Source: Megaleporinus macrocephalus
Taxonomy: Eukaryota > Chordata > Actinopteri > Characiformes > Anostomidae
Assembly (NCBI GenBank): GCA_021613375.1
Contig: CM038726.1
Coordinates: forward strand, 7,979,349-8,043,348
Direction: 5' to 3'
DNA: 64,000 nt
The translations under genes were made by a program, and so were the position numbers. Positions within the stretch are counted from its first letter, which is position 1. Each line of letters begins with the position of its first letter. Shown one piece after another: positions 11,546-23,574 of the stretch. The notes under the pieces were generated by a model that saw only the letters and a program-made list of their open reading frames with translations, was not told where the DNA came from and ran no database searches.

Positions 11546-12335
11546 GAATGAATCCCAGAACAGTGGGGCATTTTGAGTCCACCAGTATTTTGTTGTTGGT
11601 TGACTTGATTTGTAAGGCAGTTTGGGAAATACAGGGTTTTTACTGGGACACATGCTTATTCCCTCCACGTCGAGGCCTATTATGGGACACCAAGTTTCCA
11701 AAGCACCAGCGTCATCTCTCTTTACGACGGGACACCCTACATAGCCGAAACCTCAATTAACTTCCTACAGGGCTGCGGAAAGGAGCTTCTGTATGGGCGC
11801 TTTGCTTCGTCATCATAGTAATAGAATCACGAGAGACAACCTTAAGCGCACTGTGACGAGCGTCAGTGGACGTCTGAGTCATGGAGGATGAGGCAAATCT
11901 GGGTCAGTCGCACGAGAAAAGCTCCAGACTGTGGGCTGACCACCACACCTGCTGCCCAGATGACTCAAGCAGCAGCTCCTGCCTGCTTCCTGACAGACAC
12001 ACTCAGCCGGAATACACCCTCCAAGGGCGCTAGAGCTCCGAACTCTACATTTCAGGGGTAAATAACATCTTTTTATGGTTTTGGCTGGCGTATGTATGAC
12101 CTTTAGCAAGACTGGTCATAATGCGAACATGGCATTTGCTGTGAATGTGCAGCTTTAACAGATCATAACACCAAATTTGTTACAGATACTGTACTTAATG
12201 CCTGTTTTGAGAGTGGACAGATGAGATGTGATGTTATTAGCCCATGTATTTCCCAAAGAAAACTTATTTTTTACTATTTATGGTCAACACAGCATATAAA
12301 AAACATATTGGTTCACAGGTGGTGTTGGATAGTAA
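11546..12335. other. Noncoding stretch with one small unassigned ORF
   Basis: No transposon or conserved motif is recognised. A 50-codon ATG frame runs 11881-12033 on the plus strand (MEDEANLGQSHEKSS to the stop). It has no similarity I can name and no clear splice partner. Confidence 0.35.
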
Positions 12336-12339
12336 ATAA

Positions 12340-12620
12340 AATGGCTATGTTTATGTGATAGACATGGTGACCCCTGGTTCTATTCACCACCACTGGAAAG
12401 AATTTAGTATTTTTTTTCTCTAGAATGGAGAGTTTTACATCAAAAAACTCTAAATGACTTTGTTTACATCTCCAATATTGAATTACACAGATATATATAT
12501 AAAATACAATTTCGCTTTAAAATCTATAGACGTCTGGTTCCTATCGCCAACACTGTGAACTATTATAACGATTATAACTCAAGTTTCTCAAGAATTTAGT
12601 TTATCAGTCTATGTTAACAT
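12340..12620. repeat. Interspersed repeat family A, copy 1
   Basis: Contains GACATGGTGACCCCTGGTTC, CACCACCACTG, TTTTACATCAAAAAACTCTAAATGA and CGTCTGGTTCCTATCGCCAAC. The same blocks occur in the same order at 23575-24180, and weaker remnants lie near 42745 and 47805. Family unknown. No coding content. Confidence 0.5.
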
Positions 12621-13804
12621 AACAATTAGTTAATTATATTAAAAATTTTAAGCCACACTATTGTATAATGAGTAAAGCTGGACTGGTTGGAAAGCCACTG
12701 GTGTAACTCAATCAAAGAGTCCTAAGGCTGGACTGTGTAAGTCTCTTAATGATCAGGAGGGACACTTGGAAACCTGTCCCGGTGAATCTGCTTGGCGGTG
12801 GGCCAGGGGGCCCCTGGAGGTACGTAGTTTAGCTTTAAATGTGACCAGGTGACCGTGCCAGAGTCCTTAACCAGCACTAACTGTAGCTTAAAAGAGGACT
12901 CCCTGTCCAGGCGCAGGGTTCTCGTGGTCGACTACACCTCAAAACTAAACTGAACAAAACAGGACAAACCACTAAACTGGGCTGTGAGTTGGAGCCACAG
13001 GGAAGTGAGCAGAGTATGTGGTCTGGACGTGGGCAGAGAGGGAGGAACAGCCATTACGTCACAGGCGGCTTCCACAGTGGCTAACCAGACGCGAGCCACG
13101 CCACAGAAAGAGGAGAAAGCGGCTCTGGTCAGACGCTGGCTAAACATCTTACTGTGGCAGACAAAACAGCGGGGTGACTCCACACGGTGGAATTTCTCCT
13201 GCTGACTGGCGCAGGGTGTGATCTGGCCAGAATAAACACTTTCCCCCTGCATTGTCATAGCGTTTCACCGCTAGCTGTACCACGTTTGACTGTGTATATT
13301 ACCACATCATGTAGAATCCTGAGGAGAGGCTCACAAACTAATATCAGTTAGCATTAGCCTGTTAGCAGTGTGTGAATAACACAGCACTTGAAATTCTGAG
13401 GAGTCTCTTGCTAACACTCTTTTTTTGTATTTACTAGCTCTCACAGCCCAAAGGCAATGTGTTAAAGTCCTTCTACTAATAAGGGAGAGTGTTAAAAGTG
13501 ATATTTTTCACTCTACCACTCCAGAAAGTGTTTCAAGCTTGGAGGTTAGTCCAACTGAAATGCTTCTATATGTACTTTGTAAACCTACTTTGTAACACAG
13601 TTATCATGTAAAAAATACAGTATTCACAGTAAGAATCAATGGAAATATCTGCCCAGTCATGGAAAACATGTACTATAATATATAGGGGACTTATAAATGT
13701 ATTTTTAGATTTAATTATTATATTTTAATGCTTATTTTTCCAGATAGGAAGCTTTTATATGCTTAGCAAAAGATTTCAAACAGTATTAATACAGTAAGTA
13801 GTTC
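12621..13804. other. Noncoding stretch
   Basis: The middle part (12780-13210) is less AT-rich and has overlapping frames of 70-110 codons on both strands, but no motif, signal peptide or convincing splice pattern is seen. The rest is AT-rich. Confidence 0.4.
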
Positions 13805-14115
13805 TTTTACATACATCAGTGTGTTTATTGAACCCTTTCCAAGCTTCTCCTTCTATAAACAACCCAGTATTATTATCAGTTCTCATCTAATACCTGCTTT
13901 GACTGCTCAGTACTACATTAAGCTAAATCAAGATTGCTGCTGAAGGAACTGAACACATTCATACAATGCATGGGGCGTCAGGAGAAATCTGGAACTACAC
14001 TTTGTTCTTCAGACTGGAGATCAAGATCTGATCTACTTCTCTCACAATAAGATATTCATGTTACTTTGAATTGTACTGGTGAACACACACTTATTGATCA
14101 GATGAAGGCTTTTAC
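13805..14115 (+). repeat. Interspersed repeat, inverted partner of 9030-9385
   Basis: Reverse complement of 9030-9385 with base changes and small indels. This copy retains CTTCTCCTTCTATAAACAACC and ATTGTACTGGTGAACACACA. The two copies lie 4.4 kb apart on opposite strands with the Tc1-like element between them. Confidence 0.6.
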
Positions 14116-15229
14116 ACTATCAGCTTAGGAGCCTTATATTTACACAGTAGTGCAATTTGCAAAGTAATGGTAACATAACCATCATCGGACAGCTCAACAC
14201 GCTTGGAGGAGAACATTAACTACTAATTCTGCTACATCAGCTAACAGACTCTCACACGTCTACAACACAGTATAGAGAGTGTCCAAGGGGGCGCCAGTGA
14301 TGTAGCTGTCGCCCCTAGAAGCGCGAGGGTGAATGAGGAGGACGGCACAGTCCTTAGTCACTGTGTTGTGGTACCCTGGCCCCAGGGGAGGCCTGGTGGC
14401 ACAATTGGCTGTGTGTTTGCTGGGACAGTGGACATTCCGAAACCCCTGCTGTGGAAGGGACTTGGACATTGTGGGGTCTCCAGAACAACTCTTTGGAAAA
14501 GCAGGGCTATGTAGTAAGCCACTACTGGCAGTGCATGCACTGCAGGCCTGGATCACCAGGCTTGCGTTAACAGAGACTTACATAGAAAGTAAATAAGTTG
14601 CTGTGGTTCAGCTAACAATGTGCAAATGTCCAAAAATGACCGTTACTTTAAAACATATGGCTGCTGATGACCTACCAGCTATCAATAAGACTCCTAACAC
14701 TACCTTCACCTACCTGTGTGCAGGTAAACTGTAACACTACCTGTGTACAGATAAGCTGTAGGTCTCTCTGGAGAAGAGCGTCTGCCATGAATGTACTGTG
14801 GTAGTTTCTCTCGACCTCATGTCCTGTGATTCAGGCACTGTCTGAAGAACCCACACACTTAGAGAGAGAGAGATGGGTGTGTTGAGTCTCAGTTATTTAG
14901 TGTGTGTGGTCAGCAGTGAGGGGGAAGAGGTAGAGATTTCCAGCACACAGTAATCACAGCTCCGCCGCCCTCCACACACACAACGCTCATTTATGTTGTT
15001 TTGAGCTGCTTCCCTAAAAGCACTCCATGAAGAAGGTTCTCTGTGTGAAGCTCCAGCTCTCAGATCAGCTCTCAGATCAGCTCTCAGATCAGCTCTCACA
15101 GATACACAACAGCTCAAACCACCAGCCAGTCATATCTAAAAGTCTGAACCATAGTATCATATGTTACTATAACGTATTACTACTATTCTGGAATCTTCAT
15201 GGAATATTGGAATATCCAGGAAGGTTTAA
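14116..15229. other. Noncoding stretch with a 12-bp tandem repeat
   Basis: Positions 15053-15098 hold four copies of AGCTCTCAGATC. The segment 14280-14590 is less AT-rich and contains overlapping short frames with no recognised product. A short GA run lies near 14862. Confidence 0.45.
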
Positions 15230-15535
15230 AGGGCCCACATCATGGAAAACTGAGTTTTCCTCACATTTCTTTTAACCGTACCGTTCACTCTCTGGAACTG
15301 AACCTGCAACAGTTACTAATTAGTAAATCATTTTTCTGATGTGACAAAAACCAAGTGCATTCACATATATCCACCCACTCAACCTATAGCAGATTTCAGG
15401 CTGCACCTTCATACAGTAGTTATAAGTGCTTGAGCCCCGCCTGCTTAATGAATGAGATACAGTACAGGGCAGCCAATCAGAACAAAGTTTCGTCTTAAAG
15501 GGGAAAACGTCACCAGTTGTTGTAAATAATTGAAT
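15230..15535. repeat. Probable interspersed element fragment
   Basis: Begins GGGCCCACATCATGGAAAAC and contains CCCGCCTGCTTAATGAATGA and AGCCAATCAGAACAAAG, which resemble blocks I know from dispersed teleost repeats. It has no second copy in this window, so the assignment rests on memory of the family. Noncoding. Confidence 0.3.
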
Positions 15536-15550
15536 AATTAAGCTGTAAAC

Positions 15551-18500
15551 AAGGGGTAGTGTAGTGGTTAGTACTGTGGTGTAGTGGTTAGTATGGTGGT
15601 GTAGTGGTCAGTATGGTGGTGTAGTGGTTAGTATGGTGGTGTAGTGGTTATTATGGTGGTGTAGTGGTTAGTATGATGGTGTAGTGGTCAGTATGGTGGT
15701 GTAGTGGTTATTATGGTGGTGTAGTGGTTAGTATGATGGTGTAGTGGTCAGTATGGTGGTGTAGTGGTTAGTACTGTGGTGTAGTGTTAGTATGGTGGTG
15801 TAGTGGTTAGTATGGTGGTGTAGTGGTTAGTATGGTGGTGTAGTGGTCAGTATGGTGGTGTAGTGGTTAGTACAGTGGTGTAGTGATTAGTATGGTGGTG
15901 TAGTGGTCAGTATGGTGGTGTAGTGGTTAGTATGGTGGTGTAGTGGTTAGTACTGTGGTGTAGTGGTTAGTATGGTGGTGTAGTGGTCAGTATGGTGGTG
16001 TAGTGGTTAGTAGAGTGGTGTAGTGGTTAGTATGGTGGTGTAGTGGTTAGTTTGGTGGTGTAGTGGTTAGTGTAGTGGTTAGTATGGTGGTGTAGTGGTC
16101 AGTATGGTGGTGTAGTGGTTAGTATGGTGGTGTAGTGGTTAGTATGGTGGTGTAGTGGTCAGTATGGTGGTGTAGTGGTTAGTACAGTGGTGTAGTGGTT
16201 AGTATGGTGGTGTAGTGGTTAGTTTGGTGGTGTAGTGGTTAGTGTAGTGGTTAGTATGGTGGTGTAGTGGTCAGTATGGTGGTGTAGTGGTTAGTATGGT
16301 GGTGTAGTGTTAGTATGGTGGTGTAGTGGTTAGTATGGTGGTGTGGTGGTTAGTATGGTGGTGCAGTGGTTAGTACGGTGGTGTAGTGGTTAGTACTGTG
16401 GTGTAGTGGTTAGTATGGTGGTGTGGTGGTCAGTATGGTGGTGTAGTGGTTAGTACTGTGGTGTAGTGATTAGTATGGTGGTGTAGTGGTCAGTATGGTG
16501 GTGTAGTGGTTAGTATAATGGTGTAGTGGTTAGTACTGTGGTGTAGTGGTTAGTATGGTGGTGTAGTGGTCAGTATGGTGGTGTAGTGGTTAGTACAGTG
16601 GTGTAGTGGTTAGTATGGTGGTGTAGTGGTCAGTATGGTGGTGTAGTGGTTAGTACAGTGGTGTAGTGGTTAGTACTGTGGTGTAGTGATTAGTATGGTG
16701 GTGTAGTGGTCAGTATGGTGGTGTAGTGGTTAGTATGGTGGTGTAGTGGTTAGTACTGTGGTGTAGTGGTTAGTATGGTGGTGTAGTGGTCAGTATGGTG
16801 GTGTAGTGGTTAGTACAGTGGTGTAGTGGTTAGTATGGTGGTGTAGTGGTTAGTACTGTGGTGTAGTGGTTAGTGTAGTGGTTAGTATGGTGGTGTAGTG
16901 GTCAGTATGGTGGTGTAGTGGTTAGTATGGTGGTGTAGTGGTTAGTATGGTGGTGTAGTGGTCAGTATGGTGGTGTAGTGGTTAGTATGGTGGTGTAGTG
17001 TTAGTATGGTGGTGTAGTGGTTAGTTTGGTGGTGTAGTGGTTAGTGTAGTGGTTAGTATGGTGGTGTAGTGGTCAGTATGGTGGTGTAGTGGTTAGTATG
17101 GTGGTGTAGTGGTTAGTATGGTGGTGTAGTGGTTAGTATGGTGGTGTAGTGGTTAGTTTGGTGGTGTAGTGGTTAGTGTAGTGGTTAGTATGGTGGTGTA
17201 GTGGTCAGTATGGTGGTGTAGTGGTTAGTATGGTGGTGTAGTGGTTAGTATGGTGGTGTAGTGTTAGTATGGTGGTGTAGTGGTTAGTACGGTGGTGTAG
17301 TGGTTAGTACTGTGGTGTAGTGGTTAGTATGGTGGTGTAGTGGTCAGTATGGTGGTGTAGTGGTTAGTACTGTGGTGTAGTGATTAGTATGGTGGTGTAG
17401 TGGTCAGTATGGTGGTGTAGTGGTTAGTATGGTGGTGTAGTGGTTAGTACTGTGGTGTAGTGGTTAGTATGGTGGTGTAGTGGTCAGTATGGTGGTGTAG
17501 TGGTTAGTACTGTGGTGTAGTGGTTAGTACTGTGGTGTAGTGGTTAGTATGGTGGTGTAGTGGTTAGTTTGGTGGTGTAGTGGTTAGTGTAGTGGTTAGT
17601 ATGGTGGTGTAGTGGTCAGTATGGTGGTGTAGTGGTTAGTATGGTGGTGTAGTGGTTAGTATGGTGGTGTAGTGGTCAGTATGGTGGTGTAGTGGTTAGT
17701 ACAGTGGTGTAGTGGTTAGTACTGTGGTGTAGTGATTAGTATGGTGGTGTAGTGGTCAGTATGGTGGTGTAGTGGTTAGTATGGTGGTGTAGTGGTTAGT
17801 ACTGTGGTGTAGTGGTTAGTATGGTGGTGTAGTGGTCAGTATGGTGGTGTAGTGGTTAGTACAGTGGTGTAGTGGTTAGTATGGTGGTGTAGTGGTTAGT
17901 TTGGTGGTGTAGTGGTTAGTGTAGTGGTTAGTATGGTGGTGTAGTGGTCAGTATGGTGGTGTAGTGGTTAGTATGGTGGTGTAGTGGTCAGTATGGTGGT
18001 GTAGTGGTTAGTACAGTGGTGTAGTGGTTAGTATGGTGGTGTAGTGGTTAGTTTGGTGGTGTAGTGGTTAGTGTAGTGGTTAGTATGGTGGTGTAGTGGT
18101 CAGTATGGTGTTGTAGTGGTTAGTATGGTGGTGTAGTGGTTAGTATGGTGGTGTAGTGGTCAGTATGGCGGTGTAGTGGTTAGTACAGTGGTGTAGTGGT
18201 TAGTATGGTGGTGTAGTGGTTAGTTTGGTGGTGTAGTGGTTAGTGTAGTGGTTAGTATGGTGGTGTAGTGGTCAGTATGGTGGTGTAGTGGTTAGTATGG
18301 TGGTGTAGTGGTTAGTTTGGTGGTGTAGTGGTTAGTGTAGTGGTTAGTATGGTGGTGTAGTGGTCAGTATGGTGGTGTAGTGGTTAGTATGGTGGTGTAG
18401 TGGTTAGTATGGTGGTGTAGTGGTCAGTATGGTGGTGTAGTGGTTAGTACAGTGGTGTAGTGGTTAGTACTGTGGTGTAGTGATTAGTATGGTGGTGTAG

Positions 18501-21500
18501 TGGTCAGTATAGTGGTGTAGTGGTTAGTATGGTGGTGTAGTGGTTAGTACTGTGGTGTAGTGGTTAGTATGGTGGTGTAGTGGTCAGTATGGTGGTGTAG
18601 TGGTTAGTACAGTGGTGTAGTGGTTAGTATGGTGGTGTAGTGGTCAGTATGGTGGTGTAGTGGTTAGTATGGTGGTGTAGTGTTAGTATGGTGGTGTAGT
18701 GGTTAGTTTGGTGGTGTAGTGGTTAGTGTAGTGGTTAGTATGGTGGTGTAGTGGTCAGTATGGTGGTGTAGTGGTTAGTATGGTGGTGTAGTGGTTAGTA
18801 TGGTGGTGTAGTGGTTAGTATGGTGGTGTAGTGGTTAGTTTGGTGGTGTAGTGGTTAGTGTAGTGGTTAGTATGGTGGTGTAGTGGTCAGTATGGTGGTG
18901 TAGTGGTTAGTATGGTGGTGTAGTGGTTAGTATGGTGGTGTAGTGTTAGTATGGTGGTGTAGTGGTTAGTACGGTGGTGTAGTGGTTAGTACTGTGGTGT
19001 AGTGGTTAGTATGGTGGTGTAGTGGTCAGTATGGTGGTGTAGTGGTTAGTACTGTGGTGTAGTGATTAGTATGGTGGTGTAGTGGTCAGTATGGTGGTGT
19101 AGTGGTTAGTATGGTGGTGTAGTGGTTAGTACTGTGGTGTAGTGGTTAGTATGGTGGTGTAGTGGTCAGTATGGTGGTGTAGTGGTTAGTACTGTGGTGT
19201 AGTGGTTAGTATGGTGGTGTAGTGGTTAGTTTGGTGGTGTAGTGGTTAGTGTAGTGGTTAGTATGGTGGTGTAGTGGTCAGTATGGTGGTGTAGTGGTTA
19301 GTATGGTGGTGTAGTGGTTAGTATGGTGGTGTAGTGGTCAGTATGGTGGTGTAGTGGTTAGTACAGTGGTGTAGTGGTTAGTACTGTGGTGTAGTGATTA
19401 GTATGGTGGTGTAGTGGTCAGTATGGTGGTGTAGTGGTTAGTATGGTGGTGTAGTGGTTAGTACTGTGGTGTAGTGGTTAGTATGGTGGTGTAGTGGTCA
19501 GTATGGTGGTGTAGTGGTTAGTACAGTGGTGTAGTGGTTAGTATGGTGGTGTAGTGGTTAGTTTGGTGGTGTAGTGGTTAGTGTAGTGGTTAGTATGGTG
19601 GTGTAGTGGTCAGTATGGTGGTGTAGTGGTTAGTATGGTGGTGTAGTGGTCAGTATGGTGGTGTAGTGGTTAGTACAGTGGTGTAGTGGTTAGTATGGTG
19701 GTGTAGTGGTTAGTTTGGTGGTGTAGTGGTTAGTGTAGTGGTCAGTATGGTGGTGTAGTGGTCAGTATGGTGGTGTAGTGGTTAGTATGGTGGTGTAGTG
19801 GTTAGTATGGTGGTGTAGTGGTCAGTATGGCGGTGTAGTGGTTAGTACAGTGGTGTAGTGGTTAGTATGGTGGTGTAGTGGTTAGTTTGGTGGTGTAGTG
19901 GTTAGTGTAGTGGTTAGTATGGTGGTGTAGTGGTCAGTATGGTGGTGTAGTGGTTAGTATGGTGGTGTAGTGGTTAGTTTGGTGGTGTAGTGGTTAGTGT
20001 AGTGGTTAGTATGGTGGTGTAGTGGTCAGTATGGTGGTGTAGTGGTTAGTATGGTGGTGTAGTGGTTAGTATGGTGGTGTAGTGGTCAGTATGGTGGTGT
20101 AGTGGTTAGTACAGTGGTGTAGTGGTTAGTACTGTGGTGTAGTGATTAGTATGGTGGTGTAGTGGTCAGTATGGTGGTGTAGTGGTTAGTATGGTGGTGT
20201 AGTGGTTAGTACTGTGGTGTAGTGGTTAGTATGGTGGTGTAGTGGTCAGTATGGTGGTGTAGTGGTTAGTACAGTGGTGTAGTGGTTAGTATGGTGGTGT
20301 AGTGGTTAGTACTGTGGTGTAGTGGTTAGTGTAGTGGTTAGTATGGTGGTGTAGTGGTCAGTATGGTGGTGTAGTGGTTAGTATGGTGGTGTAGTGGTTA
20401 GTATGGTGGTGTAGTGGTCAGTATGGTGGTGTAGTGGTTAGTATGGTGGTGTAGTGTTAGTATGGTGGTGTAGTGGTTAGTTTGGTGGTGTAGTGGTTAG
20501 TGTAGTGGTTAGTATGGTGGTGTAGTGGTCAGTATGGTGGTGTAGTGGTTAGTATGGTGGTGTAGTGGTTAGTATGGTGGTGTAGTGGTTAGTATGGTGG
20601 TGTAGTGGTTAGTTTGGTGGTGTAGTGGTTAGTGTAGTGGTTAGTATGGTGGTGTAGTGGTCAGTATGGTGGTGTAGTGGTTAGTATGGTGGTGTAGTGG
20701 TTAGTATGGTGGTGTAGTGTTAGTATGGTGGTGTAGTGGTTAGTACGGTGGTGTAGTGGTTAGTACTGTGGTGTAGTGGTTAGTATGGTGGTGTAGTGGT
20801 CAGTATGGTGGTGTAGTGGTTAGTACTGTGGTGTAGTGATTAGTATGGTGGTGTAGTGGTCAGTATGGTGGTGTAGTGGTTAGTATGGTGGTGTAGTGGT
20901 TAGTACTGTGGTGTAGTGGTTAGTATGGTGGTGTAGTGGTCAGTATGGTGGTGTAGTGGTTAGTACTGTGGTGTAGTGGTTAGTATGGTGGTGTAGTGGT
21001 TAGTTTGGTGGTGTAGTGGTTAGTGTAGTGGTTAGTATGGTGGTGTAGTGGTCAGTATGGTGGTGTAGTGGTTAGTATGGTGGTGTAGTGGTTAGTATGG
21101 TGGTGTAGTGGTCAGTATGGTGGTGTAGTGGTTAGTACAGTGGTGTAGTGGTTAGTACTGTGGTGTAGTGATTAGTATGGTGGTGTAGTGGTCAGTATGG
21201 TGGTGTAGTGGTTAGTATGGTGGTGTAGTGGTTAGTACTGTGGTGTAGTGGTTAGTATGGTGGTGTAGTGGTCAGTATGGTGGTGTAGTGGTTAGTACAG
21301 TGGTGTAGTGGTTAGTATGGTGGTGTAGTGGTTAGTTTGGTGGTGTAGTGGTTAGTGTAGTGGTTAGTATGGTGGTGTAGTGGTCAGTATGGTGGTGTAG
21401 TGGTTAGTATGGTGGTGTAGTGGTCAGTATGGTGGTGTAGTGGTTAGTACAGTGGTGTAGTGGTTAGTATGGTGGTGTAGTGGTTAGTATGGTGGTGTAG

Positions 21501-23100
21501 TGGTTAGTGTAGTGGTCAGTATGGTGGTGTAGTGGTCAGTATGGTGGTGTAGTGGTTAGTATGGTGGTGTAGTGGTTAGTATGGTGGTGTAGTGGTCAGT
21601 ATGGCGGTGTAGTGGTTAGTACAGTGGTGTAGTGGTTAGTATGGTGGTGTAGTGGTTAGTTTGGTGGTGTAGTGGTTAGTGTAGTGGTTAGTATGGTGGT
21701 GTAGTGGTCAGTATGGTGGTGTAGTGGTTAGTATGGTGGTGTGGTGGTTAGTATGGTGGTGTAGTGGTTAGTTTGGTGGTGTAGTGGTTAGTGTAGTGGT
21801 TAGTATGGTGGTGTAGTGGTTAGTATGGTGGTGTAGTGGTTAGTATGGTGGTGTAGTGGTCAGTATGGTGGTGTAGTGTTAGTATGGTGGTGTAGTGGTT
21901 AGTATGGTGGTGTGGTGGTTAGTATGGTGGTGTAGTGGTTAGTATGGTGGTGTAGTGTTAGTATGGTGGTGTAGTGGTTAGTATGGTGGTGTGGTGGTTA
22001 GTATGGTGGTGTAGTGGTTAGTACGGTGGTGTAGTGGGTAGTACGGTGGTGTAGTGGTTAGTATAGTGGTGTAGTGGTTAGTACGGTGGTGTAGTGGTTA
22101 GTATGGTGGTGTAGTAGTTAGTATGGTGGTGTAGTAGTTAGTATGGTGGTGTAGTGGTTAGTATGGTGGTGTAGTGGTTAGTATGGTGGTGTAGTGGTTA
22201 GTATAGTGGTGTAGTGGTTAGTATGGTGGTGTAGTGGTTAGTTTGGTGGTGTAGTGGTTAGTGTAGTGGTTAGTATGGTGGTGTAGTGGTCAGTATGGTG
22301 GTGTAGTGGTTAGTATGGTGGTGTAGTGGTTAGTATGGTGGTGTAGTGGTCAGTATGGTGGTGTAGTGGTTAGTACAGTGGTGTAGTGGTTAGTATGGTG
22401 GTGTAGTGGTTAGTTTGGTGGTGTAGTGGTTAGTGTAGTGGTTAGTATGGTGGTGTAGTGGTCAGTATGGTGGTGTAGTGGATAGTATGGTGGTGTGGTG
22501 GTTAGTATGGTGGTGTAGTGGTTAGTACGGTGGTGTAGTGGTTAGTACTGTGGTGTAGTGGTTAGTATGGTGGTGTAGTGGTCAGTATGGTGGTGTAGTG
22601 GTTAGTACTGTGGTGTAGTGATTAGTATGGTGGTGTAGTGGTCAGTATGGTGGTGTAGTGGTTAGTATGGTGGTGTAGTGGTTAGTACTGTGGTGTAGTG
22701 GTTAGTATGGTGGTGTAGTGGTCAGTATGGTGGTGTAGTGGTTAGTACAGTGGTGTAGTGGTTAGTATGGTGGTGTGGTGGTTAGTTTGGTGGTGTAGTG
22801 GTTAGTGTAGTGGTTAGTATGGTGGTGTAGTGGTCAGTATGGTGGTGTAGTGGTTAGTATGGTGGTGTAGTGGTCAGTATGGTGGTGTAGTGGTTAGTAT
22901 GGTGGTGTAGTGGGTAGTACGGTGGTGTAGTGGTTAGTATAGTGGTGTAGTGGTTAGTACGGTAGTGTAGTGGTTAGTATGGTGGTGTAGTAGTTAGTAT
23001 GGTGGTGTAGTGGTTAGTATGGTGGTGTAGTGGTTAGTACGGTGGTGTAGTGGTTAGTATAGTGGTGTAGTGGTTAGTATGGTGGTGTAGTGATCAGTAC
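15551..23100 (+). repeat. 7.5-kb GT-rich minisatellite of 20-bp units derived from a SINE tRNA-like head
   Basis: About 375 units of GTGGTGTAGTGGTTAGTATG, with variants GGTCA for GGTTA, TACTG, TACAG and TTTGG, and 12-bp short units (GTGTAGTGGTTA). The plus strand is nearly free of C. Most units contain TGGTGTAGTGG, which fits the Pol III A-box consensus TRGYNNARNNG; a few have a changed base within it. Each unit resembles the D-arm of tRNA-Val-like SINE heads. No B-box (GGTTCRANNCC) is present. A higher-order repeat is present: marked variants recur at 17000, 18682 and 20456, and at 17263, 18945 and 20719 (spacings 1682 and 1774). The array runs straight into the 3' part of the same SINE at 23101. 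No gene lies inside. Confidence 0.97.
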
Positions 23101-23262
23101 TGCCCGTAGGTGTGAGTGTGTGTGTGTGAGTGTGTGTTGGCCATGCAATACACTGGCGATCTGTCCATGGTGTACCCCGCCCTCGCCCAATGACTCTTGG
23201 ATTGGCTCCAGTGACCCCGACTAGCAGGATAAAGTAGAAGATAATGAACGGATGGAAATTGC
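23101..23262 (+). mobile_element. SINE 3' body and tail following the GT-rich array
   Basis: The sequence CTGCCCGTAGGTGTGAG, then GGTGTACCCCGCC, GGCTCCAGTGACCCCGA and AGCAGGATAAAGTAGAAGAT, ending AACGGATGG, is the 3' half of a widespread fish tRNA-headed SINE. A fuller copy of its body is at 36831-37056. The part normally linking head and body, including the B-box and the GTGTGGAGT segment, is missing, as if replaced by the expanded A-box array. Confidence 0.65.
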
Positions 23263-23574
23263 TAACAAAGTTGTTCACTGTGGTGGAAGTAGAGAGTTTA
23301 ATGCCTATATAAGCTACATCGCGGAATGTTATTACATGAAACGACTGGACATACGCTGCCTGATGTCTGACACAGTGATTCATGATAGCTTTGTGATCAA
23401 ACCTGGTTCTAATCAGTTGATTTAATTCCATTCATGCTGGAGGGATACATGTGTGTGCAGTGTGTTGTAAGGGAAAGTAGTCCCCCAAAAGATTTATCCC
23501 TGTTTTACCATCTTTATATATCATTACTTATATAAACAGAAGACAGGAGAAGGTCCGCTGGTGGGTTTAATAAC
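23263..23574. other. Noncoding stretch
   Basis: AT-rich sequence with no gene or transposon signature seen. Confidence 0.4.

Noticed and set aside
11881..12033. 50-codon plus-strand ORF MEDEANLGQSHEKSS
   Set aside because: No similarity, splice partner or conserved context; kept only as a note.
12932..13258. 108-codon minus-strand ORF
   Set aside because: Overlaps an opposite-strand ORF, has no recognised motif, and no splice signals in frame were identified.
15551..23100. tRNA gene cluster
   Set aside because: Only a D-arm-like A-box is repeated; no anticodon arm, T-arm or B-box is present.
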